NCBI GenBank assembly: GCA_964369635.1
Contig: CAYJGN010000003.1
Span: 1-61,064 of the forward strand
Direction: 5' to 3'
DNA: 61,064 nucleotides
DNA from: CAYJGN01 sp964369635
Lineage (GTDB): Bacteria; Bacillota; Clostridia; Oscillospirales; Ruminococcaceae
Positions within the stretch are counted from its first letter, which is position 1. The number at the start of each line of letters is the position of its first letter. Positions 15,296 to 23,408 of this stretch are shown piece after piece. Position numbers and translations under genes: made by a program. The notes under the pieces were generated by a model, which saw nothing but the letters and a program-made list of their open reading frames with translations, had not been told where the DNA came from and searched no databases.

Positions 15296-17374
15296 TTGAA
15301 AGCATTCACACCGGATAAATTAAGAAACATTGTGCTTGGGGGTCACGGTTCAAGCGGAAAGACATCACTTGTCGAGGCACTGCTATATTTGACAAATGGC
15401 TCTGACCGACATGGTAAAATTTCAGACGGAACCACCGTTTGCGACTTTGACCCCGAGGAAATAAAGAGAAAGATTACGGTTTCGTTGAGCTTAGCCCCTG
15501 TTTTTTATGAGGACTATAAGATTAACTTTATCGACACTCCAGGTCAGTTCGACTTTGAGGGAGCATTCTACGAAGGATTTCGTGCGGCAGAGACGGTTTT
15601 AATAACAGTTTCCGGCAAGAGCGGATGCAATGTTGGAACAACAAAGGCTTTTAAAGCGGCAAGAAAAGCGGGAAAGGCAAGCGTTATATTCGTTACAAAA
15701 ATGGATAACCCGCAAGCGAGCTTTTTCAAGACGATTGATAGCCTAAAAGAGGAACTTGGAAAGACGATATGCCCTATCTTTATGCCTATCCGCCAGGATG
15801 AGGTGATAGTGGGATATATTAATATAATTGAGAAAAAAGCTTATAGCTATAAGGACGGCAAACGAATTGAAATTCCGATGCCTGAAAACAAAGTTGATAG
15901 ATATGACCAATGCCTTGAGATGATAAATGAGGCAGTTGCTGAGTGCGATGATGAGCTTATGGAGAAGTATTTCTCAGGTGAGGAATTCACCATAGAAGAG
16001 CTTGCAAGAGGACTTCGCCACGGTGTTAAAGAAGGACTTATTACCCCTGTTATCTGCGGTAGCGCAGAGAAACTTGAGGGTATGGATATGCTATTATTTG
16101 CATCAACCTACCTCTGCCCTTCAGCGGCAAGAGCGGCTGGCGAAACAGCTATAAAAGGCGATGAAGAGATTAGTGTTGATTGTGATGCGAATGGAAAGCC
16201 ATCTGGATATATCTTTAAAACTATTGCAGACCCATTTGTTGGAAAGCTATCGTTTATCAAGGTTGTTTCAGGTATTATCAAGAGCGATTCGCAACTAATT
16301 AATGTTCGAACAGATGAGCCTGAAAAGCTTGGGAAAATCCTGTTTGTCAAGGGCAAAAAGCAAGAGGAGATAAAAGAAATTGGGGCTGGCGATATTGCAG
16401 CGATAACAAAGCTTTCAACAGCCGTTACCGGAGATACCCTAACTGACGCAAGCCTTAAGGTTAAATACTCGGGCGTTATAACACCTCGAAGCTGTATGCA
16501 GATGGGAATTCTACCAAAGAAAAAAGGCGATGAGAGCAAAATAGCTGCTGGTCTTGCAAGACTTATCGAGGAAGACCCAACAGTTGCATTTACCGTTAAT
16601 CACGAAACCCACCAGCAACTTATTTCTGGACTTGGTGAGCAGCATTTAGATGTAACGCTATCAAAACTTACAAGTAAATTTGGAGTTGAGGTAAAAACTG
16701 AGCCTCCAATAGTTCCTTATCGTGAGACTATTCGAAAGAAAGTTACGGTTGAAGGAAAACATAAAAAGCAATCTGGCGGACACGGACAGTATGGCCATGT
16801 TAAAATTGAGTTTGAGCCAGGTGAGGGAGATGGACTCATATTTGAGGAGAAAGTTTTCGGCGGTTCTGTACCTAAAAACTACTTCCCAGCGGTTGAAAAA
16901 GGACTGCAAGACAGCATAAAAAGAGGAACGCTTGCGGGTTATCCTATGGTTGCTCTTAAAGCACGGTTGATTGATGGAAGCTACCATCCAGTTGACTCTT
17001 CTGAGATGGCGTTTAAATTAGCAGCACAGGTGGCGTATAAAGAAGGAATACCAAAAGCATCACCTATGCTACTCGAGCCTGTTGGAAGTCTTAAAGCATA
17101 TGTTCCTGATGCAAATACCGGCGACCTTATGGGTGAGATGAATAAGAGGCGCGGCAGAGTTCTTGGAATGAATCCGGCGGAAGAGGGTATGACATGCATT
17201 GAGGCGGAAGTTCCTATCTCTGAAATGCACGACTTCACAACATTCATAAGAAGCCTAACACGCGGAAGAGGAAACTTTGAACTCGACTTCTTAAGATATG
17301 AAGGACTACCACAGCAGTTTGAGGCAGATGTTATAGCAAAAGCGAAAGAGCTTTTTGCGCACGAACACGAGTAG
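15296..17374 (+). CDS. Elongation factor G paralogue (EF-G-like GTPase)
   Basis: A five-domain translational GTPase of about 692 residues. It is not the housekeeping EF-G: the P-loop is GHGSSGKTS, switch I carries DFDPEEIKRK, and the G3 motif is DTPGQFDF, with Gln where EF-G has its catalytic His (DTPGHVDF). The G4 motif is TKMD. This fits the EF-G2-like group found beside fusA in many Firmicutes, whose role is poorly defined. Domains III-V are complete, ending in the usual EF-G C-terminal helix. I prefer the TTG at 15296, eight bases after AAAGGGG; the ATG at 15278 lies before that site. It has its own promoter and terminator. Confidence 0.9.
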   Translation: MKAFTPDKLRNIVLGGHGSSGKTSLVEALLYLTNGSDRHGKISDGTTVCDFDPEEIKRKITVSLSLAPVFYEDYKINFIDTPGQFDFEGAFYEGFRAAETVLITVSGKSGCNVGTTKAFKAARKAGKASVIFVTKMDNPQASFFKTIDSLKEELGKTICPIFMPIRQDEVIVGYINIIEKKAYSYKDGKRIEIPMPENKVDRYDQCLEMINEAVAECDDELMEKYFSGEEFTIEELARGLRHGVKEGLITPVICGSAEKLEGMDMLLFASTYLCPSAARAAGETAIKGDEEISVDCDANGKPSGYIFKTIADPFVGKLSFIKVVSGIIKSDSQLINVRTDEPEKLGKILFVKGKKQEEIKEIGAGDIAAITKLSTAVTGDTLTDASLKVKYSGVITPRSCMQMGILPKKKGDESKIAAGLARLIEEDPTVAFTVNHETHQQLISGLGEQHLDVTLSKLTSKFGVEVKTEPPIVPYRETIRKKVTVEGKHKKQSGGHGQYGHVKIEFEPGEGDGLIFEEKVFGGSVPKNYFPAVEKGLQDSIKRGTLAGYPMVALKARLIDGSYHPVDSSEMAFKLAAQVAYKEGIPKASPMLLEPVGSLKAYVPDANTGDLMGEMNKRRGRVLGMNPAEEGMTCIEAEVPISEMHDFTTFIRSLTRGRGNFELDFLRYEGLPQQFEADVIAKAKELFAHEHE

Positions 17375-17450
17375 TTTTAATTTTGTTACTTGCATGGAGG
17401 AGTAGAGTAGTTTTTAATGAAATTCTCGCAAAATGCGGTATATAAGAAAG

Positions 17451-17482
17451 CAAAAACGCACCGATTATTCGGTGCGTTTTTG
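17451..17482 (+). terminator. Terminator, copy A of a duplicated hairpin
   Basis: CAAAAACGCACCGA pairs with TCGGTGCGTTTTTG around TTAT. The same hairpin recurs at 18190-18220, on the other side of the DUF2089 gene pair. Confidence 0.88.
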
Positions 17483-17534
17483 TTTAGTAAACTACAATAA
17501 CCTTACAAATCTGAATATTTTATTAAAGTGAAAA

Positions 17535-17570
17535 TTAACTATTGACTTTAATATAGTTAAAGTGTATACT
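17535..17570 (+). promoter_or_regulatory. Promoter with embedded palindrome before the DUF2089 gene
   Basis: -35 TTGACT (17542-17547) and -10 TATACT (17565-17570) have a 17-bp spacer. The inverted repeat TTAACTAT-N10-ATAGTTAA (17535-17560) covers the -35. The layout fits an autorepressor operator. Confidence 0.65.
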
Positions 17571-17595
17571 TAATATTATTAAAGGAGGTGTATTT

Positions 17596-17898
17596 GTGGC
17601 AGTAGAAATAGTACCTGGATGGATGCAAGGGCTTGATGATGAAGATATCTCGTTTATTAAGAAATTCTTGCTTGCATCAGGCTCGCTCAAAGAAATTGCA
17701 ACCCAATATGGCGTTACATATCCAACGGTTCGTCTGCGTCTTGATAGGCTAATCCAGAAGATAACCCTGTCGGAAGATACCGAAAATGATAGATATATAG
17801 CATTGATAAAAAGGCTTGCAATTGATGACAAACTCGATTTCGACACAGCAAAACTTCTTATAAACGAATATCGCAAAGAGAAAGGAATTTCACTATGA
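17596..17898 (+). CDS. DUF2089 family small DNA-binding-like protein
   Basis: A 100-residue protein. Residues 9-55 match the DUF2089 core, with LKEIATQYGVTYPTVRLRLD reading as a helix-turn-helix. The longer family members have an N-terminal zinc ribbon that is absent here. The GTG start follows a perfect AAAGGAGGTG. It overlaps the next gene by 4 nt (ATGA), so regulator and membrane protein are translationally coupled. Likely a transcriptional regulator, probably of its own operon given the palindrome on the promoter; this is inference. Confidence 0.8.
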   Translation: MAVEIVPGWMQGLDDEDISFIKKFLLASGSLKEIATQYGVTYPTVRLRLDRLIQKITLSEDTENDRYIALIKRLAIDDKLDFDTAKLLINEYRKEKGISL

Positions 17899-18167
17899 CA
17901 ATTTTTAGCAACTTAGCAATTTTTATTTTACTACTTTTACTAGTCCCGACTATTTTGGTTATAGTACAGTATAAGCTTTCAAAAAGTGAATCGAAATATG
18001 CGCTGCTGCCACCGGTTATATCAGCTTGTTTCTTTTTTATCTTTGGATTTTGGGCGATCGGACTAGCAGGCGTTATGTTTATCGTCCACTTTGCAGTGCG
18101 CCAGCACCTAAAAGAGAAAAAAGAGCGCGAGGACAGCATAAACAAGATGAACACCCTCGATTTATAA
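17895..18167 (+). CDS. Small two-helix membrane protein
   Basis: A 90-residue protein with two predicted membrane helices (about 4-24 and 38-68) and a charged C-terminus (RQHLKEKKERED). No enzymatic motif. Coupled to the DUF2089 regulator by the ATGA overlap. DUF2089-type regulators are often found with small membrane proteins, so the pair may act as a sensor and regulator, but I cannot assign a function. Confidence 0.75.
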   Translation: MTIFSNLAIFILLLLLVPTILVIVQYKLSKSESKYALLPPVISACFFFIFGFWAIGLAGVMFIVHFAVRQHLKEKKEREDSINKMNTLDL

Positions 18168-18189
18168 TAACTAAAAGACGATATGAAAG

Positions 18190-18220
18190 CAAAAACGCAC
18201 CGATTATTCGGTGCGTTTTG
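18190..18220 (+). terminator. Terminator, copy B of a duplicated hairpin
   Basis: Same stem and TTAT loop as 17451-17482, with five preceding bases (GAAAG) also shared. Confidence 0.88.
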
Positions 18221-18311
18221 TTATTTTAATAAAATGGGTTGCTTTTGAAAACGGATTTTTATTTATAACTATTTCTAACTAAAAATATTAAAATATACGG
18301 CTGCTTTTAAT

Positions 18312-18420
18312 GCTTAACGATAGTCTGGCGGCCAGGCGCCGACTGCGGACTTTTGTCCGCAAAAAGCCTGCGGCTTTTTCCGAAACGGCCTCGCCGTTTT
18401 GTCGGCGCTGGGCCTTAAGC
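18312..18420. repeat. Cloverleaf palindromic element 3
   Basis: The outer stem is GCTTAA (18312-18317) with TTAAGC (18415-18420), then GGCCAGGCGCCGAC (18330-18343) with GTCGGCGCTGGGCC (18401-18414). Inside are three hairpins: TGCGGAC/GTCCGCA, AAAGCC/GGCTTT and AAACGGC/GCCGTTT. Sequence differs from elements 1 and 2 but the plan is identical. The rest of the 500-bp space up to the GntR gene is AT-rich, with the promoter at 18638. Confidence 0.75.
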
Positions 18421-18618
18421 GCTGACACTTTCAGACGCGTGTAAGTCAATCAATTTTTCGTTTTTAATATAGAGAGAAAATCCTGCAACTTAGTAAATTT
18501 TGGATTTAAAATCCCTGAAATGCATATAACTTTCTTGGTTGTTTATCATAGTATTTATATTCAAAATAGGAATTTTACTGAATTAATTAGGAAAGAAATA
18601 TTACAAAAAATACTTAAA

Positions 18619-18675
18619 CTTACACTTATATACATTATTGCTAAATTCTATTTATTTAGATATAATATGTGTAAG
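18619..18675. promoter_or_regulatory. Inverted half-sites bracketing the GntR promoter
   Basis: CTTACAC (18619-18625) and its complement GTGTAAG (18669-18675) lie on either side of the promoter. They could be operator halves for one of the two downstream GntR proteins. Confidence 0.45.
18638..18666 (+). promoter_or_regulatory. Promoter of the gntR pair
   Basis: TTGCTA and TATAAT with a 17-bp spacer, 65 bp before the first GntR start. Confidence 0.6.
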
Positions 18676-18731
18676 TGTGAAATTTGTTTATGATTTTAAA
18701 TTTAATATTTTCATATTATTGAGGTGGTTAA

Positions 18732-19442
18732 ATGAAAAAAAACAATGAATCGGCCTATGAGACAGTAATGAAATTGATAGTTGAATATATAGCGGCAAAC
18801 CATTTACAAGAGAACATGTCACTGCCACCTGAGCGAGCTATGTGTGAAAAGTGGGGATTTAGCCGAACCACAATAAGGAAAGCAACTAAAACTCTTGAAG
18901 AAAAAGGTGTTTTATATATTTCACCACAAAGTGGGATATATGTAGCTCCAAAGAAAAACGAACTGCGAGTTGCCTCTTCACCTGTAACGCTCAAAAATAT
19001 AACGAATATAAACGAAGAGTTTGTGACAAAGGTTTTAAGGCAAGAAGTTTATGAGAGCGATAAAAGGATTTCAAGGATGTTGCGGGTAAATCTCGGTACA
19101 AGAATATTATTACTCGAGCGGGTTCGATATCTTGATAATAAAGCAATAACTATAGAAACCTCCTTTACTAACATCGAGAATTTTCAAGGTATAGAAGATT
19201 TTGATTTTTCAAAATGTTCGCTTTACGATACAATTCAAAATGTTTACAAGACAAAGATTTTCAAAGACTATTTAAAATTAAGAGTAGCTTATATAAATGA
19301 ACAAGAAGCTGATATTTTAGAATGTGATGTGAATTCCCCGTTTTTATTGAGCTCTGGTCTTATTATAGATGAAGAAGGGAATAGGGTTGAATACTATACA
19401 AATAGAACATTATCAGAGCTTTTTTCATACCGAGTTGTATAA
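18732..19442 (+). CDS. GntR family regulator with UTRA domain (first of a pair)
   Basis: A 236-residue HutC-type regulator. The N-terminal winged helix (about 10-75) contains SLPPERAMCEKWGFSRTTIRKA and the wing SGIYV. The C-terminal UTRA domain (about 95-236) is the effector-binding fold used for sugars, nucleosides and amino acid derivatives. GAGGTG precedes the ATG. The second regulator starts 11 bp after the stop. Its position next to the transporter/hydrolase operon makes it the probable controller; E. coli YegW is the comparable regulator of yegTUV. Confidence 0.9.
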   Translation: MKKNNESAYETVMKLIVEYIAANHLQENMSLPPERAMCEKWGFSRTTIRKATKTLEEKGVLYISPQSGIYVAPKKNELRVASSPVTLKNITNINEEFVTKVLRQEVYESDKRISRMLRVNLGTRILLLERVRYLDNKAITIETSFTNIENFQGIEDFDFSKCSLYDTIQNVYKTKIFKDYLKLRVAYINEQEADILECDVNSPFLLSSGLIIDEEGNRVEYYTNRTLSELFSYRVV

Positions 19443-19453
19443 AGGAGGATTAA

Positions 19454-20215
19454 ATGTCAGTGCAAAAAAGACCTATGTATATTCAGATACAAAATATACT
19501 TCGCAGAAAAATTAGAGATAAAACATATCTCCCAGGTGTTGCAATTCCTTCAGATGCAAAAATTGCCTCACAGTTTGGAGTAAGTAGGATAACAGTGCAC
19601 AATGCAATAGAGTCCCTTATAGATGAGGGTATCCTAAAAAGGATTGGCAAACAAGGGGTATATGTACTATATAACAGGAAAAATACCTTTAACACCCTCA
19701 ACGCTCATTTAGAAATTATGCCAAGCGCTAATGATGATGACGATTTTATAGAAAAGATTTCAGATGGGAAAAAAACTATTAAAGTTGCGAATATCGACGA
19801 AAAATATATAAATGGATATATCTCAAAAGCTGAGAAGTTTGAGGCTGAGAAGTTTCAAATAGCCCTTGGAGATGAATTGTTCAATAGTAAAAAAGTCTTC
19901 TCAAGAGAAGGAGTCCCATACTGTCTTGAAATTTCAGTTGTGCCAAAAAAATATATTCCAAACATTGATAAGGTGAATTTCAGAGCGTATAACTTAGTTG
20001 AAATGTTTGATGCTTACGATATTAAAATTAACAGATTAGATCAACGTGCTGACATTGTAACACTAAACAAAAATGACGCAAAGCGCATTAATGCTAAAGG
20101 CGGTGAAGCTGTTTTATATATTGAATCTAATGTGTTTGATGAAAAAAACAGACTAATTGAACACAGAATATCATACGCAAACCCGCATAGCAGCTATGTT
20201 TTTTGTAAATTTTAA
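19454..20215 (+). CDS. GntR family regulator with UTRA domain (second of a pair)
   Basis: A 253-residue HutC-type regulator, divergent from the first. The helix-turn-helix (about 10-75) includes IPSDAKIASQFGVSRITVH and the wing GVYV; the UTRA domain follows (about 100-253). AAAGGAGG lies seven bases before the ATG. It is co-transcribed with the first and ends at a terminator. Two paralogous regulators in one transcript suggest heteromeric or two-signal control of the repeats upstream of the transporter operon. Confidence 0.9.
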   Translation: MSVQKRPMYIQIQNILRRKIRDKTYLPGVAIPSDAKIASQFGVSRITVHNAIESLIDEGILKRIGKQGVYVLYNRKNTFNTLNAHLEIMPSANDDDDFIEKISDGKKTIKVANIDEKYINGYISKAEKFEAEKFQIALGDELFNSKKVFSREGVPYCLEISVVPKKYIPNIDKVNFRAYNLVEMFDAYDIKINRLDQRADIVTLNKNDAKRINAKGGEAVLYIESNVFDEKNRLIEHRISYANPHSSYVFCKF

Positions 20216-20218
20216 ATA

Positions 20219-20248
20219 TTTGATAGATAAACCGTCTTATCTATCAAA
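20219..20248. repeat. Perfect 12-bp inverted repeat after the gntR pair
   Basis: TTTGATAGATAA and TTATCTATCAAA enclose ACCGTC. No T run follows, so it is more likely an mRNA 3-prime structure than a terminator. Confidence 0.55.
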
Positions 20249-20300
20249 AGCTAAATAAATAAAATATTCATATAGATTTGTCTTTTGATAAATCTAAAAC

Positions 20301-20349
20301 AAAAACCTCGACATATGATTTAAAAAAATCAAATTGTTTGAGGTTTTTT
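20301..20349 (+). terminator. Terminator of the gntR pair
   Basis: AAAAACCTC pairs with GAGGTTTTT, with an inner TGATTT/AAATCA stem, followed by T residues. Confidence 0.75.
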
Positions 20350-20369
20350 ATTATTGTTTATAAAAAAAG

Positions 20370-20378
20370 ATACCAATT
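20370..20378. promoter_or_regulatory. Operator-like repeat (reverse copy)
   Basis: ATACCAATT is the reverse complement of AATTGGTAT, the core of the motif repeated before the BMP gene. Confidence 0.45.
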
Positions 20379-20437
20379 TTTCCGATATTAATTAAATTCG
20401 GTTTATTTTGGCAATCATTTAGCAGTAAACAACCTTG

Positions 20438-20452
20438 AATTGGTACTAAATT
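20438..20452. promoter_or_regulatory. Operator-like repeat
   Basis: AATTGGTACTAAATT. Its core TTGGTACTAA is a near-palindrome (complement TTAGTACCAA). Confidence 0.55.
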
Positions 20453-20467
20453 AGCCTTATTAAGTAA

Positions 20468-20482
20468 AATTGGTATTAAAAT
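20468..20482. promoter_or_regulatory. Operator-like repeat
   Basis: AATTGGTATTAAAAT, spaced 30 bp (close to three helical turns) from the copy at 20438. Confidence 0.55.
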
Positions 20483-20563
20483 CACTTATATAATAAAGTG
20501 AATTTATCTATTTAAGCTCGATATCGTTAAATAAATTGGTCGCAATAGATATAAAACTTATTA

Positions 20564-20576
20564 TTTAATACCAATT
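20564..20576. promoter_or_regulatory. Operator-like repeat (reverse copy)
   Basis: TTTAATACCAATT is the reverse complement of AATTGGTATTAAA. A weaker AATTGGT lies at 20534-20540. Confidence 0.55.
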
Positions 20577-20587
20577 ATTATTATAAT

Positions 20588-20617
20588 AGTACAAATAATA
20601 ATTAATTTATTTGTACT
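20588..20617. promoter_or_regulatory. Operator palindrome on the BMP operon promoter
   Basis: AGTACAAATAA and TTATTTGTACT are perfect 11-bp inverted arms around 8 bp. The arms contain TTTGTACTA, a variant of the TTGGTAyTAA motif repeated upstream. The right arm covers the -35 hexamer. Confidence 0.65.
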
Positions 20618-20639
20618 AATTATAGAATATCCGTAAAAT
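20611..20639 (+). promoter_or_regulatory. Promoter of the transporter/hydrolase operon
   Basis: TTGTAC and TAAAAT with a 17-bp spacer, 70 bp before the BMP gene. Confidence 0.6.
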
Positions 20640-20709
20640 GCTTGCAATAAAAAAAGTTTAGTGCGAGAATGTCGATAAAGCAGAAAGCTTAATTAAGGAG
20701 GTTAGAAAG

Positions 20710-21807
20710 ATGAAAAAAGCATTATCAATTATTTTGGTGTTACTACTAACATTATCACTTGCAGCATGCGGCGGCGGTTCTGGTGAATCGAGCGATAGCC
20801 CTGATGGGGATATGTCGAGTAGTAGCGAGGCAAATGGCGGCGATACAGGCGACGATGTCTCTCCTGCTTCTGACAGAGAGATGAGAACTTGCCTTATCTC
20901 AGATTCAAGTATGGCTGGCGATTTTGATCAGGTAATCTGGCGTGGATTTACAATGCTTGAGGCAAACGGTTGGGAAATAAAGGTTATCGAAGCATTAGAT
21001 TCTGCTGAGTATGAAGAAGTTATCTATGCGATGGCAGATGAAGGATACGAACTTATCTATCTAAAGGGTGATGCAATAGCATCTGTACTTATAGATATCG
21101 CTGATGATTTTAGCGCATTATACCCAGACGTTAGATTTATAATGATAGACTCTTATATGGAGCATGACTTGGATTTTGCAACAGCAGTTCCAGTTGACCC
21201 ATACGAATCATCATTTGTAGGTGGATATGTTGCAGCGATGACATCAGAGTCTGACACTATTGGCTGGATAGGTCATATGGATACAATAAATATTGCAAGA
21301 TTTAGAAACGGATTTATAGCTGGTGCTATGTATGCAAATCCTGATATAACTGTAGAAGTTGGTTTTACAGGAGACTTCTTTGACCCAATAAAAGGACAGG
21401 AAGCTGTTCGTGCGATGGTTGCAAACTACCCTGACGTTGATGTTATAGCTCATGCGGCTTATATATCAGGAAATGGTGTTTTGGCTGAGTGTGAAGCTAT
21501 TGGAATGCCGGTTATAGGCTGTGATGATTGGCAAGGAGATATGGGAGAAACAGTATTCTGGAGCCAACTAAAATCAGTTGACATAATGGTATTTGAGACA
21601 GCTAATGATTGGATTGTCGGCGAGGATGACTATGGAACAAGAATGTCATTTAATATCGCTGCAGGCTCAGTTCCTTACGACACAAGAGACTTAAGTGCTC
21701 TTCCAAGTGATGTAGCTGATGACGTTGTAGAACTTGTTGATGGCATTAAAGATGGATCAATTGATATCTACTACGACGATTTTGCAGAATATAAATTAGA
21801 CTACTAA
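20710..21807 (+). CDS. BMP family (PnrA-like) substrate-binding lipoprotein
   Basis: The 365-residue binding protein of an ABC importer. The signal peptide ends in LAAC (Cys20, lipid anchor), followed by a Gly/Ser/Asp linker, then the BMP domain (about 55-350) with FVGGYVAAM, ARFRNGFIAGA and TGDFFDPIKGQEA. BMP proteins bind nucleosides (PnrA, BmpA) or autoinducer-2-like and sugar ligands. AGGAGG precedes the ATG. It opens an operon of ten genes. An unusual feature is the strong 12-bp hairpin just after its stop, which could make it more abundant than the downstream parts. Confidence 0.93.
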   Translation: MKKALSIILVLLLTLSLAACGGGSGESSDSPDGDMSSSSEANGGDTGDDVSPASDREMRTCLISDSSMAGDFDQVIWRGFTMLEANGWEIKVIEALDSAEYEEVIYAMADEGYELIYLKGDAIASVLIDIADDFSALYPDVRFIMIDSYMEHDLDFATAVPVDPYESSFVGGYVAAMTSESDTIGWIGHMDTINIARFRNGFIAGAMYANPDITVEVGFTGDFFDPIKGQEAVRAMVANYPDVDVIAHAAYISGNGVLAECEAIGMPVIGCDDWQGDMGETVFWSQLKSVDIMVFETANDWIVGEDDYGTRMSFNIAAGSVPYDTRDLSALPSDVADDVVELVDGIKDGSIDIYYDDFAEYKLDY

Positions 21808-21817
21808 TCTTTTTAAA

Positions 21818-21845
21818 AGAGAGGAGGGGGACACCTCTCCTCTCT
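21818..21845 (+). other. Intercistronic hairpin after the BMP gene
   Basis: AGAGAGGAGGGG pairs with CCTCTCCTCTCT (one G-T pair) around a four-base loop. The following TATTAC is not a T run, so it looks like a partial attenuator or an mRNA-stabilising end for the binding-protein message. Confidence 0.6.
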
Positions 21846-21872
21846 ATTACTTTAAAGGCGGAGGTGTTATGT

Positions 21873-23408
21873 ATGGCTGAAGCGGGTTATGCACTTCAGA
21901 TGAAGAATATTCGAAAGACATTCGGAACTTTAGTTGCAAACGACAACATTAATCTTGATATTAAAAAAGGTACGATTCATGCGGTTATAGGTGAGAACGG
22001 CGCAGGGAAGAGTACCCTTATGAATATACTTACAAGCATTACAAAACAAGATAGCGGCGAAATTTATCTGCATGGCGAAAAAGTTTCTTTTAAGGATTCG
22101 CTTGATGCAGCGAAACACGGTATAGGTATGATATATCAGGAGTTTATGCTCTATCCGGAATTATCTGTATTCGACAATATTATTTTAGGATTTGAAGAGA
22201 AGAAATTCGGAATATATATTGATAAAAAAGCTTGTAGAGAAAAAATTGAAAAAATCTGTACCGACTATAATTTTGATATTCCATTAAAAGAAAAAATTAA
22301 AGAGCTTCCGGTTGCGGTACTTCAACAGGTGGAGATAGTTAAAATTTTGTATAGAGGCGCAGATATTATAATAATGGATGAGCCGACATCTGTTTTAACG
22401 CCACAGGGAATAAGAGGACTTTTCGATGCTATGAGAATTCTTATTGCCGCTGGAAAAACTATAATATTTATCTCTCATAAGCTAAAAGAGGTTTTTGAAA
22501 TTGCAGATAAAATAACAATTTTAAAACTCGGAAAATTAGTGGCAACAGTAGACCCCGAAGGGCTTACCGAGCCAGAACTTGCTTCAATGATGGTCGGTCG
22601 AGATGTAATATTAAAAGCCGATAAAGTTGATGTCGATTTTGGTGACCCGGTGCTTAGTGTACGTAATCTCAATGTGCGTGATAAAGACAAAATACTTCGT
22701 GTTCGAGATGTTTCATTTGATATTAAAGCAGGTGAGATAGTGGGAATTGCAGGAGTTGCCGGAAGTGGACAGCAGCAGCTTGTTGAAGCTCTTTTTGGTC
22801 TTCGCGCTCCTGAGTTTGGAAGTGAAATAGAATTTTTAAACGAGAGCATTGTTAAAACAACTCCGAGAGCGCGCAGATGCATGGGAATAGGTTATGTGCC
22901 ACAGGACCGACTTGCTCTTGGTAGTAATATAAATGCATCTGTTTGGGAAAACGCTATAATGGGATACCATATCGCACACGGATTTAAGAGCAAGCTGTTC
23001 TTGAATTTTAAGAAAATTGAGGAGTTCACAAACTCGGTAGTTGAAAAATTTGCCGTCAAAAGACAACGAAATAGTGATAAGGTGAAGAGTTTATCCGGTG
23101 GTAACATTCAAAAACTCATAGTAGGGCGAGAATTTACCCAAGATAATAAACTGCTTATTATAGAAGACCCAACAAGGGGAATTGATGTTGGTGCTATAGA
23201 GTTTATCTGGCAAAAGATAATTGAACTTGCAGCAAACGGTACTTCTATATTGCTTGTAAGTCATGAACTTAATGAGATTATGCAACTTGCTGATAGAATC
23301 TTAGTTGTTTATAGCGGGCAGGTAGTTGAAGCTGGAAAATACGGTGAGAACACCGAGGACGAAATAGGACTTCTTATGTTGGGGGGGAGTTTAGATGAAA
23401 ACGAATAA
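21873..23408 (+). CDS. Nucleoside-type ABC transporter, double ATPase subunit
   Basis: A 511-residue ATPase with two fused nucleotide-binding domains, as in YufO/NupO and RbsA. The first Walker A is GENGAGKST. The second is the degenerate GVAGSGQQQ usual in this group. The second half has the signature LSGGNIQKLIVGRE and Walker B LLIIEDPTRGID. The ATG at 21873 is chosen because GGAGGTG lies six bases upstream. It overlaps the first permease by 14 nt. With a BMP binding protein and two BPL-type permeases this is a nucleoside-like importer. Confidence 0.93.
   Translation: MAEAGYALQMKNIRKTFGTLVANDNINLDIKKGTIHAVIGENGAGKSTLMNILTSITKQDSGEIYLHGEKVSFKDSLDAAKHGIGMIYQEFMLYPELSVFDNIILGFEEKKFGIYIDKKACREKIEKICTDYNFDIPLKEKIKELPVAVLQQVEIVKILYRGADIIIMDEPTSVLTPQGIRGLFDAMRILIAAGKTIIFISHKLKEVFEIADKITILKLGKLVATVDPEGLTEPELASMMVGRDVILKADKVDVDFGDPVLSVRNLNVRDKDKILRVRDVSFDIKAGEIVGIAGVAGSGQQQLVEALFGLRAPEFGSEIEFLNESIVKTTPRARRCMGIGYVPQDRLALGSNINASVWENAIMGYHIAHGFKSKLFLNFKKIEEFTNSVVEKFAVKRQRNSDKVKSLSGGNIQKLIVGREFTQDNKLLIIEDPTRGIDVGAIEFIWQKIIELAANGTSILLVSHELNEIMQLADRILVVYSGQVVEAGKYGENTEDEIGLLMLGGSLDENE

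Noticed and set aside
17417..17500. Short ATG frame between the EF-G paralogue and its terminator
   Set aside because: The frame runs through the terminator stem and the GGAGGAG site is too far upstream for that ATG.
20370..20620. CRISPR-like or iteron array
   Set aside because: Repeats are short, in both orientations and irregularly spaced, and no replication gene is near; operators fit better.
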